From: Aurantibrevibacter litoralis
GTDB taxonomy: Bacteria; Bacteroidota; Bacteroidia; Flavobacteriales; Flavobacteriaceae
Reading direction: 5' to 3'
Length of the DNA stretch: 64,000 nucleotides
Assembly: GCF_034651555.1 (NCBI RefSeq)
Contig: NZ_JAYEEQ010000001.1
Location: 372,001-436,000, forward strand
In this document: one piece after another, positions 34,831 to 43,773 of the stretch
How the letters are laid out: the number at the start of each line of letters is the position of its first letter
Numbering within the stretch: the stretch's first letter is position 1
Translations under genes and position numbers: made by a program
The notes under the pieces: model-generated
Seen by the model: only the letters and a program-made list of their open reading frames with translations
The model's database searches: none
Told to the model about the DNA's origin: nothing

Positions 34831-36717
34831 ATGCTAAAAATCACCCAATTAATTTTCCTTGTATGTACTTTAACTACAATAACAAAACTTGTAGCGCAGG
34901 ATACGTTTAGAGATGTGTTTGCCATACAAGCGTACTTCAATAATAATGGAACGCATAATTTTGCCACGAACTGGATTGAGGCAAACGATAATAACGCTGC
35001 TGCAAGTGGTTTTATAAATATTGATGCGGGTAATCAGGAACTTCGGTTTTTTTATTTATGGGATGAAAATATTAGAAGATCTGCGGACCTGAGTGCTTAT
35101 GCTTCCGCCACACTCTCTTTTGATTGGCGCACCTCCAGTTTGGAAGCGGGCGAAACTTTGGCAGTACAGGCATCCGTCAATGGGTCTACATTTACCACCT
35201 TGGCTACGTTTGGCGGTTCACAAAGCGGCACCTTTAGTCAAGATATTTCTGCCTACATTTCGGCTAATACTACAATACGTTTTCAAAAGGGTGGTGCAAA
35301 CTGGAACCAAAATAACGACCGAGCATTTATAGATAACGTTACTATTACGGCTGCGTTGCCGCAGGTAGATACAGATGGTGATGGCATTCCGGACACTGTA
35401 GATTTGGATGACGACAACGACGGTATTCCGGATACCGAAGAATATTGCACTACAGCTAGCGCTGCTTTTTTGGTTTCTGCCGATGTAGGAGCGCGTTCCG
35501 TAACCATAAACCATACTGATACCGGCTATTTGCGTCTCAACTTTTCGTCTATGGACAATTCTTTTCAACTTACCATAAACGGAATTTCAGTGCATCCTTC
35601 GGTTTTTGAGTTCGAGAATGGCGCTTTAGGGGCGGGTGAGGAATACTTCGTTTTCGATTCCGATGGTGCTTTTATTAATTCGCCTTGGGTAGCCAATTCC
35701 AATGGGTTGCCCCGATTACAGTTGGTGGTAGATGCTTTAGGGCAGGTGAGCCTATACGGCACGCGTACTACCGGAGCCACAACGCTAGAACGGATGCGGT
35801 CGCAAGCGTCTACACCCTTTTCTACGATTACATGGGTGCCGGGAAGCAACAATACCTTTGTGATTACGAATCAACAAGGCCCGGGACCGGAAGGCTTTAC
35901 GGGCGATTTCTTAGCGAGTGCCATTTGCGATACGGATGGCGATGGCATAAGCAATGAAAAGGATTTAGATTCTGATAATGACGGTATCTACGATATTGTA
36001 GAATCGGGAGTGTTAAATGTGTCGGGGGTTACTGATGCAAACAACGACGGAAGAATCGATGGAGCTATGGCCGCTTTTGGCGCCAACGGATTGTTTAATG
36101 CCATAGAAGATAATGATTTTGAGTTTGCCAATCTTACGTATGCCGTTTTAGATTCTGATGGGGATGGAATTACAGATCCGTATGAATTAGATGCAGATGG
36201 CGATTCTTGTTTTGATGTGGTAGAAGCCGGGTACACAGATCTGAATCTTGATGGCATTTTAGGGCCGCTACCGGTTTTGGTGGACAGCCAAGGCAAAGTA
36301 ACTAGCGGCTCAGACGGATATACCACCCCCAATGATATGAATGTCAATTCCCTGTTCGATTTTCAGGAAGCGGGGATGGCGCCAACCATAACGTCTCAAC
36401 CCGTAAATGCAGTTACCTGCCCTGGATGTGTAACAACAATGACAGCAACTTCTTCCGGAAATATGTTTCAATGGCAATTATTTGATGGAGCAAACTGGAA
36501 TGATCTGACCGATTCCGGAATGTATTCTGGCACGGCTACCACTACCTTAACGATAACCGCGCCAAGTACTACCGACACTAATGGTCAATATCGTGTTTTA
36601 ATTAGAGATGATTCGTTTTTTTGTGGCGAAACCGTGTCTTCCGTGGCTACACTACGTATTCAAGTGAATACAGTGATTTCGAACCGAAGAATTACGTATA
36701 GGGTAAACAAAAATTAA
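34831..36717 (+). CDS. Secreted protein with calcium-binding TSP3-like repeats
   Basis: A 628-residue exported protein. A signal peptide (ending near LVAQ) precedes a beta-sandwich (residues about 25-175) with the DLSAYASATLSFDW pattern. Aspartate-rich repeats follow (DTDGDGIPDTVDLDDDNDG, DTDGDGISNEKDLDSDNDG, DSDGDGITDPYELDADGDS) like thrombospondin type 3 calcium sites, and then an Ig-like domain. The C-terminus (NTVISNRRITYRVNKN) lacks a clear type IX secretion sorting domain, although such proteins usually have one, so the gene may have lost its 3' end. Possible roles are adhesion or surface structure. Confidence 0.75.
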   Translation: MLKITQLIFLVCTLTTITKLVAQDTFRDVFAIQAYFNNNGTHNFATNWIEANDNNAAASGFINIDAGNQELRFFYLWDENIRRSADLSAYASATLSFDWRTSSLEAGETLAVQASVNGSTFTTLATFGGSQSGTFSQDISAYISANTTIRFQKGGANWNQNNDRAFIDNVTITAALPQVDTDGDGIPDTVDLDDDNDGIPDTEEYCTTASAAFLVSADVGARSVTINHTDTGYLRLNFSSMDNSFQLTINGISVHPSVFEFENGALGAGEEYFVFDSDGAFINSPWVANSNGLPRLQLVVDALGQVSLYGTRTTGATTLERMRSQASTPFSTITWVPGSNNTFVITNQQGPGPEGFTGDFLASAICDTDGDGISNEKDLDSDNDGIYDIVESGVLNVSGVTDANNDGRIDGAMAAFGANGLFNAIEDNDFEFANLTYAVLDSDGDGITDPYELDADGDSCFDVVEAGYTDLNLDGILGPLPVLVDSQGKVTSGSDGYTTPNDMNVNSLFDFQEAGMAPTITSQPVNAVTCPGCVTTMTATSSGNMFQWQLFDGANWNDLTDSGMYSGTATTTLTITAPSTTDTNGQYRVLIRDDSFFCGETVSSVATLRIQVNTVISNRRITYRVNKN

Positions 36718-37051
36718 TTTTTTGAGGTTACGAGGGGTTGTGTATAATATGATGCGGAACGCAGTTCATAATATACGATGCGCTGGCACATAAAAGTACG
36801 TGGAACTTTGCGACCTATAGAAACAAAAATCGGAAGAAACAGCATCTCAGAGCAATAGCAATCACCTCGTAACATCCTTTTTCATAGATCGAAGCGGTTT
36901 TAGAAGCACGCTACGGTAAGGCTCTTCTTGTGCGTAAGGAAGGATGTATGCCTTCGTCAAAATAAAAGATTGAAATAAACAGAGAGGAAATCCCTTTGTG
37001 GTTTGCTACTCATAGAGAAATGTCTGCATAGTGCAAAAATAAATTCATTTT
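36718..37051. other. Intergenic region with one weak inverted repeat
   Basis: About 330 bases without a gene. GTATAATATGA (36742-36752) and TCATAATATAC (36766-36776) form an imperfect inverted repeat with one mismatch shortly after the TSP3 gene. It has no T-run, so it is not a convincing terminator. Nothing else is recognised. Confidence 0.35.
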
Positions 37052-37462
37052 ATGGAACAAAAGCACCCGCTGCCACCCTTTACAGAAGAAACGGCCAAAC
37101 AGAAAATACAGCTCGCAGAAGATGCTTGGAACAGTAAAGATCCTGAGCGGGTTGCTTTGGCCTATACGCTAGATAGTGAATGGAGAAACCGCAACCTCTT
37201 TATAAATGGGCGAGAAGAAATTATTCGTTTCCTTTCTGACAAATGGAACAAGGAACAGCATTATAAATTAAAGAAATCATATTGGGCGCATATTGAAAAC
37301 CGAATTGCTGTACGTTTTGAATATGAGTATCAAGATAGGGATGGCCAATGGTGGCGTGCCTATGGCAACGAAAATTGGGAATTCGATAGAAACGGATTAA
37401 TGCAAAAACGTTTTGCCAGTATCAATGATGTGGCTATTTCGGAAACAGACAGACGGCTGTAA
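37052..37462 (+). CDS. DUF1348 (NTF2/SnoaL-like) protein
   Basis: A 136-residue cytoplasmic protein with the DUF1348 pattern: LAEDAWNSKDPERVALAYT, DSEWRNRNLFINGREEI, YWAHIENRIAVRFEYEY and YGNENWEFD. These are small alpha+beta barrels of the NTF2-like superfamily without assigned activity. It precedes the TetR gene by about 150 bases and may be unrelated to it. Confidence 0.8.
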   Translation: MEQKHPLPPFTEETAKQKIQLAEDAWNSKDPERVALAYTLDSEWRNRNLFINGREEIIRFLSDKWNKEQHYKLKKSYWAHIENRIAVRFEYEYQDRDGQWWRAYGNENWEFDRNGLMQKRFASINDVAISETDRRL

Positions 37463-37558
37463 AGATCTATAATCAAAAGGACTACGGTAAATAGCCCGGG
37501 CTACATTTCTTCAAAAAAGGATACCTTTTCTAAAAAAGACGGGAAAGTTAAAGTCTTG

Positions 37559-37612
37559 CTAAACCTACCTCACAAAACTAAACAATTGCTTAGTTTTGTG
37601 AGGTAGGTTTAG
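37559..37612. promoter_or_regulatory. 54-base perfect palindrome at the TetR promoter
   Basis: Two perfectly complementary 23-base arms (37559-37581 and 37590-37612) flank ACAATTGC, ending three bases before the TetR ATG. The right arm contains TAGTTTTG (37591-37598), a perfect -7 box, and the left arm carries the same box on the opposite strand. Binding of the TetR dimer here would block its own promoter. The predicted leader is only about 10-13 bases. The palindrome may also form a cruciform or an RNA hairpin. Confidence 0.75.
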
Positions 37613-37615
37613 ATA

Positions 37616-38197
37616 ATGGCTAGAAAAAAAGAATATATAGAAGCCGAAGTAGCCGAAAAAGCAATGCATCTTTTTTGGGAAAAGGGCTATGAAGGGACTA
37701 CCATGCGGGATTTGGAAGGGCGTTTAGGCATTAACCAATTTTCCATTTATGCCAGTTTTAAAAATAAGCAGGGCTTGTTGCAGGAGGCGGTTTCGTTGTA
37801 TGAAAAGCACATCACCTCCTATTTGCTAAAGGATTTAGAAGATTCTACAGGCGATATCACGGACATCGCTACGTTTTTTTACAGGTTTGTCCAATTTGTA
37901 CGGCATTCGGATGACAAGGGGAAAGGCTGTTTCATGATCAATACGCTGCAAGAATTGAAGGAAGAGGATGAAGTTTTGAAAATGGAGATTACCAGATTTA
38001 CAGCAACTATAAAATCCTTATTCCAAGGTGTACTTCAAAAGGCCAAGGCCAATGGACAGCTAAGGGCAGAAGTGGATGTACATGCTTATGCCAATTATCT
38101 TATGGGTGTTTTGCAGGGATTATCTACCGCCAGCAAGCACTTTTCCTCAAAGGAGTTAGATGACTTTATTACACTTTCGGTAAAAAGCTTGGTGTAA
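37616..38197 (+). CDS. TetR/AcrR-family regulator
   Basis: A 193-residue repressor with an N-terminal helix-turn-helix (EKAMHLFWEKGYEGTTMRDL then LGINQFSIYASFKNKQGLL, residues 11-50) and a ligand-binding C-terminal half with GKGCFMINTLQEL, as in the AefR/YxaF-like group. The 54-base palindrome directly upstream is the probable operator. Its stop overlaps the start of the next gene (TAATGA), so the three downstream genes form one operon under its control. Confidence 0.9.
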   Translation: MARKKEYIEAEVAEKAMHLFWEKGYEGTTMRDLEGRLGINQFSIYASFKNKQGLLQEAVSLYEKHITSYLLKDLEDSTGDITDIATFFYRFVQFVRHSDDKGKGCFMINTLQELKEEDEVLKMEITRFTATIKSLFQGVLQKAKANGQLRAEVDVHAYANYLMGVLQGLSTASKHFSSKELDDFITLSVKSLV

Positions 38198-38427
38198 TGA
38201 GGGCAATGCTACAGGCCATTTTCCAAAAGTCTGTGATCCGAAGATCGCTAAAAACAAGCATGTTTGTAGGGATCATTTTAAGCCTTATCAATTGTTGGGA
38301 ACCGTTGGTTGCGCTCGATGTGCAGCAAATACCATGGCTAAAAATTATAATGAATTTTATGGTTCCCTATTTAGTAGCCTCTTTTTCCATTGTAGGATCT
38401 GATAAAAATAGAAAAACAGAAGTTTAA
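38197..38427 (+). CDS. Small two-helix membrane protein, NrtS-like
   Basis: A 76-residue protein with two hydrophobic helices (about 21-38 and 49-66) and the pattern LKTSMFVGIILSLINCWEPL and WLKIIMNFMVPYLVAS, resembling the NrtS family of small nitrate/nitrite transport-associated membrane proteins. It overlaps the TetR stop codon by one base. The assignment rests on short motif similarity only; substrate is uncertain. Confidence 0.6.
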   Translation: MRAMLQAIFQKSVIRRSLKTSMFVGIILSLINCWEPLVALDVQQIPWLKIIMNFMVPYLVASFSIVGSDKNRKTEV

Positions 38428-38443
38428 TTAAAATAGATAGAAA

Positions 38444-39016
38444 ATGAATGAAGTAAAAGTAGAAGGACTAGAACCTAAAACGATAGAAAATGCCCATCCG
38501 GTTGCGGCTGAAATATTGGAAAAAACTAAAAAAGCAATGGGTGTAGTACCCAATATGTATGCCGGGATGGCCATAAATCCATCGTTGTTAGATTCTTACG
38601 CCTATGCCTATAATTCTTTTAGAGCGCATTCCGGATTTTCATCCGTAGAACAAGAAGTTATTTTACTTTCTGTAGCGGTAGAAAACAACTGCGATTATTG
38701 CGTAGCTGCACATAGTTTTGTGGGCGATAAAATGAGTGGCGTACCCACGGAAATTACAGATGCCATTAGAGATGGCAAGCCTGTGTCCGACAAGAAACTA
38801 GCGGCTTTGAGCACCTTTTCTAAAATTATGACATCAAGTCGTGGCAATGCCACACAGGAAGAAATCGATGCCTTTTTGGCCGCCGGTTATACTCCGGAGC
38901 ATGTGTTGGGTGTCATTACAGGGATTGGGGTAAAGACGTTTAGCAATTATTTTAATCATATAAATCATACCGAGGTAGATGCCATGTTTGCTTCCAGAGC
39001 TTGGAAGAAGCATTAA
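38444..39016 (+). CDS. Carboxymuconolactone decarboxylase/AhpD-like protein
   Basis: A 190-residue all-helical protein with the AhpD-type redox motif NCDYCVAAHSF (CXXC plus histidine) preceded by SSVEQEVILLSVAVEN. Such proteins act as peroxidases or reductants, or have unknown roles. It is the third gene of the TetR operon, 17 bases after the NrtS-like gene. Derepression by a reactive or electrophilic compound would fit a TetR-AhpD pair. Confidence 0.85.
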   Translation: MNEVKVEGLEPKTIENAHPVAAEILEKTKKAMGVVPNMYAGMAINPSLLDSYAYAYNSFRAHSGFSSVEQEVILLSVAVENNCDYCVAAHSFVGDKMSGVPTEITDAIRDGKPVSDKKLAALSTFSKIMTSSRGNATQEEIDAFLAAGYTPEHVLGVITGIGVKTFSNYFNHINHTEVDAMFASRAWKKH

Positions 39017-39113
39017 AAGCGCCCTTTACATCAATAGTATCCCCTATTATTTGCTCTATTGGATGAATCAACGATTAAGGTTGGTATCTAAAGAACAGTA
39101 AAAGGGGATATTG

Positions 39114-40136
39114 CTATTTATGTTCCTTTTTGTAATGCGCTTGCAAAAAATCCTCCGCATAATCATTACTAAGATCGCGTATTACGGTATGTATGTGATT
39201 GGCATTGTTTTGAGTGTTATCAAATTCTATAAGTAACATAGGGCCATGAATGCGGTAGTAGTGCGCTACCCCTTCTTTTAAACTTCCGGCCCACGCAAAA
39301 TGAAGATTTTCCATACCTGCGTTTTCTATTTTTTTACGAAAGCGTTCCGAAAATTCAAAAATATAATTTCCGATATACACGTTCAACAAGGCATCAAATA
39401 TCTTTTGTTGGGTAGGGTTGAGGTTGCCGTAAGAAATGCCGGTTAGGGCGATGCCTTCTACTTTTCGCTTGTTTTCTGTGATGATTTCTGCGGGTGCCAC
39501 ATCTGAGAATTTGGCTTTTTTTAATTGCGTTTCATTTAGAGAATTGACCAATGCAAACCCAAGTTCACTTTCTTTTTTTAAAACTTGTTTGCCCTGTTCC
39601 TCTTCAATACGTACAATACCCGGGTTGGATCCCAAAAAAAAGGGCGTACCGGAAATAATGTTCCCGTCACCGGAGGTAAAATTCAAGGAAATATGATGCC
39701 CTTCAAACCGCCAACCCCAAGGATTTGTGGGCGACGGAGTTCCAAAAATGCTGAAATGGTAGTTCAACGGATCGCGCCGTAACTTGCCGTCGGGCATAAG
39801 GTAGTTGTTATTTTCTATAAGGATCAACACGTTTTCTAATTGTTGAATCTCATTTGTTTTTCGGTATCCTTCCTTGCTTAAAGTAGCCCTAAGGAGCTGT
39901 ATTGCGGCACTTTTTTGGGTTTCGTTAAACTCGTGAAAAGTAAGCCCTTTCCTTGGAATGGGTACGTAATTCATATTAAAACGTTCGGTATCGTCTATAG
40001 GAAAAACAGTCTGCGAACGCAATTCGGCAGGGAGTGTTTGGAGAAAGGTGTTGGCTTTTGCGGAAAGATCCTGAGCCCTAAGATAACCTATAATGGTCAT
40101 GCCTAAAATGGCGCAGAGTACTATTTTTTTGCACAT
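39114..40136 (-). CDS. DUF3500 exported protein
   Basis: A 340-residue exported protein with a signal peptide (MCKKIVLCAILGMTIIGYLRAQ). It has the DUF3500 features: NYVPIPRKGLTFHEF, PWGWRFEGHHISLNFT and GTPFFLGSNPG, with conserved histidines that suggest a metal or heme site. Function is unknown. The ATG at 40136 gives a proper signal peptide, while the longer frame adds a polar extension without sense. It stands alone. Confidence 0.82.
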   Translation of the reverse strand: MCKKIVLCAILGMTIIGYLRAQDLSAKANTFLQTLPAELRSQTVFPIDDTERFNMNYVPIPRKGLTFHEFNETQKSAAIQLLRATLSKEGYRKTNEIQQLENVLILIENNNYLMPDGKLRRDPLNYHFSIFGTPSPTNPWGWRFEGHHISLNFTSGDGNIISGTPFFLGSNPGIVRIEEEQGKQVLKKESELGFALVNSLNETQLKKAKFSDVAPAEIITENKRKVEGIALTGISYGNLNPTQQKIFDALLNVYIGNYIFEFSERFRKKIENAGMENLHFAWAGSLKEGVAHYYRIHGPMLLIEFDNTQNNANHIHTVIRDLSNDYAEDFLQAHYKKEHK

Positions 40137-40397
40137 GTCTTGTTTACTTTGGGTTGATTGGTTTGGCGATGATTTATGGTTACTGTCAGAAAGATACAAC
40201 TATAATTTTAATGTTGCTATCCTAGGCTTTGCACAACACAATTTGACACAAAACTCCTTAGTACGTATATTTTTGAATATGATTTTAACTAGGAGTATAT
40301 AATGGGCTGTACTAATAGACCTATGATTCCCTTTTTAAGATCGGATTTTTGTTTGGCCAAGGGGACACAAAAATGGAAATTTTGATTGCGAATGCTG

Positions 40398-41462
40398 TTA
40401 AGAGGTGGCTAGGGGCAGTAATTTTTCCTTCAGGACAGTGCGCATAAAATCGATTTCACGAAGTGCTTTTTCAGTAAAATTAAATAGGCTTAGAGCCCGA
40501 TCCAGATTTTGGTTTTCATAGGCCACCTTATAGTAGCGATTGTTGTTGAGGTAGTCTGTAAGGGCACGCAGACCGTGTATAAAGGGCATAAAGGCAGCCC
40601 CCAAAGGTAAAAGATCGATTTCTTTTTGTGTTAAAAAGGCGCCATTGGCCTGTAGTCCCTCCACAAAGGCGGTAAATAACTGCGGATCAAACCGTATTTT
40701 AAATAGGTCTTTTTCGTCCTCGTTGGCCGGGTTTACAACGGTTCGGATGGCATCCCCGAAATCGTAGTAAAAGTACCCTTTCATAAGGGTGTCTAGATCA
40801 ATAAGGCACAGTGCCTTTTGCGTAGCGGTAGAAAATAGAATGTTGTTTAGTTTGGTATCGTTATGACAAATACGGACCGGAAAATTAGCTTCATGTAGTT
40901 TTTCTAAAATTTGTAGCGTTTTTTTTGCAAATATAATGCCCTCGTTTGCTTGATGTAATTTGTCCGGTTGTGCCATTTCCAAAGCTTCCCAGAATTCTGT
41001 CTTGCGCCATTCCAGATCATGAAAACGGGGAATGGTGTCCACGTAATCTTCCACGTTGGTATGCTCCAAAAGTTGGTGGAATTTTCCAATAATGCGCCCT
41101 GCTTCAAAAGCGACACCAACATCGGTAGTGGTATTGTATGCTGTACTTTCTTCAATATACGTCATTAATCGCCAATATCCTGAATCTTGGCAAAAGGGCA
41201 TACCAGATGTTGTTTTTACTAAGGAAATCCGGGTATAATCCGGTGCATTTAAGCGGTGCAGTGCATGGTCTATATTTCCCATTAATCCGGGGACATCCTT
41301 AAAAACCAAATGGTTTATACGTTGCAGGATGTATTTGGGTTTGGTATCCTCTACCACCAAATAGGTGTCGTTAATGAACCCTTGATGCAGCCCTTTAAAG
41401 CGATACTTTTTCTGCGGTAAGGTAAAATGGGCTAAGATGCGATTTAATGGCGCTTCATTCAC
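40398..41462 (-). CDS. Sugar-kinase-like phosphotransferase (APH fold, NahK-like)
   Basis: A 354-residue kinase of the aminoglycoside-phosphotransferase fold, with the catalytic loop RICHNDTKLNNILF and metal-binding LCLIDLDTL, then YFYYDFGDAIRT. These features and the N-terminal YRFKGLHQGFINDTYLV match N-acetylhexosamine 1-kinase-like proteins, which phosphorylate GlcNAc or GalNAc at C1. The gene begins with GTG; no ATG precedes the conserved region. It follows the nucleotidyltransferase gene by 12 bases, in the logical order kinase plus uridylyltransferase. The exact sugar is inferred. Confidence 0.8.
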   Translation of the reverse strand: MNEAPLNRILAHFTLPQKKYRFKGLHQGFINDTYLVVEDTKPKYILQRINHLVFKDVPGLMGNIDHALHRLNAPDYTRISLVKTTSGMPFCQDSGYWRLMTYIEESTAYNTTTDVGVAFEAGRIIGKFHQLLEHTNVEDYVDTIPRFHDLEWRKTEFWEALEMAQPDKLHQANEGIIFAKKTLQILEKLHEANFPVRICHNDTKLNNILFSTATQKALCLIDLDTLMKGYFYYDFGDAIRTVVNPANEDEKDLFKIRFDPQLFTAFVEGLQANGAFLTQKEIDLLPLGAAFMPFIHGLRALTDYLNNNRYYKVAYENQNLDRALSLFNFTEKALREIDFMRTVLKEKLLPLATS

Positions 41463-41474
41463 AACGGTTCCCTA

Positions 41475-42362
41475 TTAATTCCATAACGGAGAGCTATATA
41501 AACCATTTTGTGTCATTTCCGCTAAACTATCAACAGCCATGACTCTATCACTAGCATAGGTTACTCCAAACCATTTGCCCTTGGAAGGAAGTACGTGTAC
41601 CGTTGTTTTTCCGCTTTGTACCATTTCCTGAATTACGAATGGAATGTAGATTTCTCCTTTATCTAAATTTTCACCCTTTGCGAAAAAGGTTCTTAAATCG
41701 TCTTCAATAACCTCAAATAGGGAGGGTCTGCAAATCCAATAATTCATACTCACCAGTTCGTTGCCGGTATATTCCGTGGCAGAATCTAAATCTACCACCT
41801 TATCTTCCTGCCATTGTAACTGGGTTCGTTCTTTTACAGATAATAACACATTGGAATGATCTGCGGTACAAACGCCTCTGGAAACAGAACCATGTTCGGA
41901 AAGTGTGTCTTTAAGGGTATAACCTACAAGCGCGAAAGCATCTTTATGGGCCGTGTTTTGCATAAAGTCCGCAGCACTTTTAAAGGCAGGTTTGCCGTAA
42001 TAATCATCGGCATTTAGGACTACGAAAGGGGTTTTAATGACCTTTCTTGCCGTCCATACGGCATGTGCGGTACCCCAGGGTTTTTGCCGTTCTCCAGTAT
42101 AGGCAACACCATTGGGGAGGTCGGTGAGTTCTTGCGCAAGGACATCGAGCTTAATGTTTTTGGGTAGTCTGTCCGACAAGTGGTTTTGCAAGAAATCTAC
42201 ATTTTCTTTTTTGGTAACGACCACAATATGCTGAAACCCATTTTCCAGGGCATCATATATACTAAATTCCATTAAAAATTCGCCTAGGGGACCAAGGTCG
42301 TCAAACTGTTTCAATTTTCCATATCTGCTACCGCTCCCGGCGGCCATTAAAAGTAAGGTCAT
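41475..42362 (-). CDS. Sugar-phosphate nucleotidyltransferase
   Basis: About 295 residues starting MTLLLMAAGSGSRYG, the nucleotide-binding motif of sugar nucleotidyltransferases, then KQFDDLGPLGEFLMEFSIYDA, KPWGTAHAVW and VVLNADDYYG (metal-binding aspartates). It would activate the sugar 1-phosphate made by the adjacent kinase. An ATG eleven codons upstream (42395) is also possible, but the chosen one begins directly at the motif. It lies between the kinase and the membrane protein genes on the same strand. Confidence 0.82.
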   Translation of the reverse strand: MTLLLMAAGSGSRYGKLKQFDDLGPLGEFLMEFSIYDALENGFQHIVVVTKKENVDFLQNHLSDRLPKNIKLDVLAQELTDLPNGVAYTGERQKPWGTAHAVWTARKVIKTPFVVLNADDYYGKPAFKSAADFMQNTAHKDAFALVGYTLKDTLSEHGSVSRGVCTADHSNVLLSVKERTQLQWQEDKVVDLDSATEYTGNELVSMNYWICRPSLFEVIEDDLRTFFAKGENLDKGEIYIPFVIQEMVQSGKTTVHVLPSKGKWFGVTYASDRVMAVDSLAEMTQNGLYSSPLWN

Positions 42363-42480
42363 GTCTATTTTTTTGTTGGGCGCAAAATTAGGCATTTGTT
42401 TTTTAAAATTAGATTTCCGTGGTTGTATGGTAAAAAAATCTGATTTTGTTGATTATCCACCCAAAAAAAGAATCATTCTG

Positions 42481-43578
42481 CTACACTTTAAAATAGATTT
42501 TGCGTTGGTCCAGAAAATAGGTGATATACCAAAAAATAAAAAGTACAAACAGTGCATTGACCACCATGATGATATCCTCCGGAACGCCAATAGGAGCCAA
42601 TAGTCCATAAGTGAAAATCTTTCCAAAGCCGGTGAACCATTGGTGGCCAACGGTTTCCGCAAAGAGATAGATGAAAATGGAATTGGTACCCACCACCGAA
42701 AAGATGCGAAGCCATTTTTTTTGGTTGTTTTTTACATCGATCCACCAGTAGAACAGTGCCAGAGTAAGCAGCGCAAAACCGCCCGAAGCTAAGGTAAAGG
42801 AGGAGGTGGCCACTCTTTTAATCATCGGGGTGATGTGTAAAAGATCTAAGGTAAAACCCAGCACAAGGATGATGAAACCCCCAATGATAATCGGTTTTAA
42901 TTTTTCTGCGGGCGATTTGCCAGACAGCAACATTTGGCCACAAACAACACCCCAAATGGTATGGGCCGCAGTGGGGATAAAATTGATGGTGACCCAACCG
43001 CCATCGTTTATTTTACCCATAAACAACAGATCTGTCCAGGATCCAAAGTTGGTCCCATGGGTATAAGGATCTTGGGGATTGTACATGCGGTAGGCAATTT
43101 CGATCAACACCAATAAACCGGCAGAAAAAAGCAGTTGCGTTTTGTGCGGCAGTTCCATTAGGGCATAGGCAATAAGAATGGTGAAGGCCAACTGTACCAA
43201 GACATTCCAAAGTTCCCATACCAACGCCTGGCTATAGACACAATGGAGCAAGACCCCAAAGGCAAACAGCAGAAAGCAGCGTTTTAGAATATGTTGGGTC
43301 ACACTTTTCCGGTTTCCTTCGACCAAACGTTTTCTCAAGGAAAAGGGCATGGCTACCCCAACAATGAACATAAAATAAGGTTGAATTAAATCCCAAAATC
43401 GGAGACCGCGCCATGGATGATGGTGTAATTGCTCCGCTATGGATGCCCAAAAGGGACTTTCTTTTACCATTTCATAAAAATGGTGATGAAATCCGGCGGC
43501 CTCGGCCACCAATAGGAACATGGTGAGTCCGCGAAAGACATCGAGGGAAAACAGGCGTTGGGTTGGGTTGGCTGTCAT
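42481..43578 (-). CDS. Membrane protein of the HGSNAT/DUF5009 acyltransferase-like family
   Basis: A 365-residue inner-membrane protein with about ten helices. The N-terminus QRLFSLDVFRGLTMFLLV and the FWDLIQPYFMFIVGVAMPFS segment match heparan-alpha-glucosaminide N-acetyltransferase-like proteins, which acetylate amino sugars across a membrane; bacterial members are mostly untested. Placement before a hexosamine-kinase-like gene supports amino-sugar handling. I chose the ATG at 43578; the longer frame begins with TTG. The regulator gene is divergent, about 200 bases away. Confidence 0.8.
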   Translation of the reverse strand: MTANPTQRLFSLDVFRGLTMFLLVAEAAGFHHHFYEMVKESPFWASIAEQLHHHPWRGLRFWDLIQPYFMFIVGVAMPFSLRKRLVEGNRKSVTQHILKRCFLLFAFGVLLHCVYSQALVWELWNVLVQLAFTILIAYALMELPHKTQLLFSAGLLVLIEIAYRMYNPQDPYTHGTNFGSWTDLLFMGKINDGGWVTINFIPTAAHTIWGVVCGQMLLSGKSPAEKLKPIIIGGFIILVLGFTLDLLHITPMIKRVATSSFTLASGGFALLTLALFYWWIDVKNNQKKWLRIFSVVGTNSIFIYLFAETVGHQWFTGFGKIFTYGLLAPIGVPEDIIMVVNALFVLFIFWYITYFLDQRKIYFKV

Positions 43579-43682
43579 GGTTGTGGAATATATAAAGCGT
43601 ATTGGTGTGTTCAAACGAGAATTCTACAATGTGTATCAATTTTAGTCGTACAATAATGGCTATCATGTAAATTACCTCTTAC

Positions 43683-43713
43683 TTTGTAATAAAACATGAA
43701 ATAGATACATTTA
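43683..43713 (+). promoter_or_regulatory. Promoter of the GntR-type regulator
   Basis: TTTG at 43683-43686 and TACATTTA at 43706-43713 (seven of eight of TAnnTTTG) with 19-base spacing, about 60 bases before the regulator ATG. Confidence 0.5.
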
Positions 43714-43773
43714 TGTGTCCATAAATAATTGGAAGATACATATTTTTTGTTTTTGAGTAATGATTTTTATGAG

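Noticed and set aside
34497..34967. 156-codon reverse frame
   Set aside because: It overlaps the start and signal peptide of the TSP3-repeat gene and its translation has no protein-family character.
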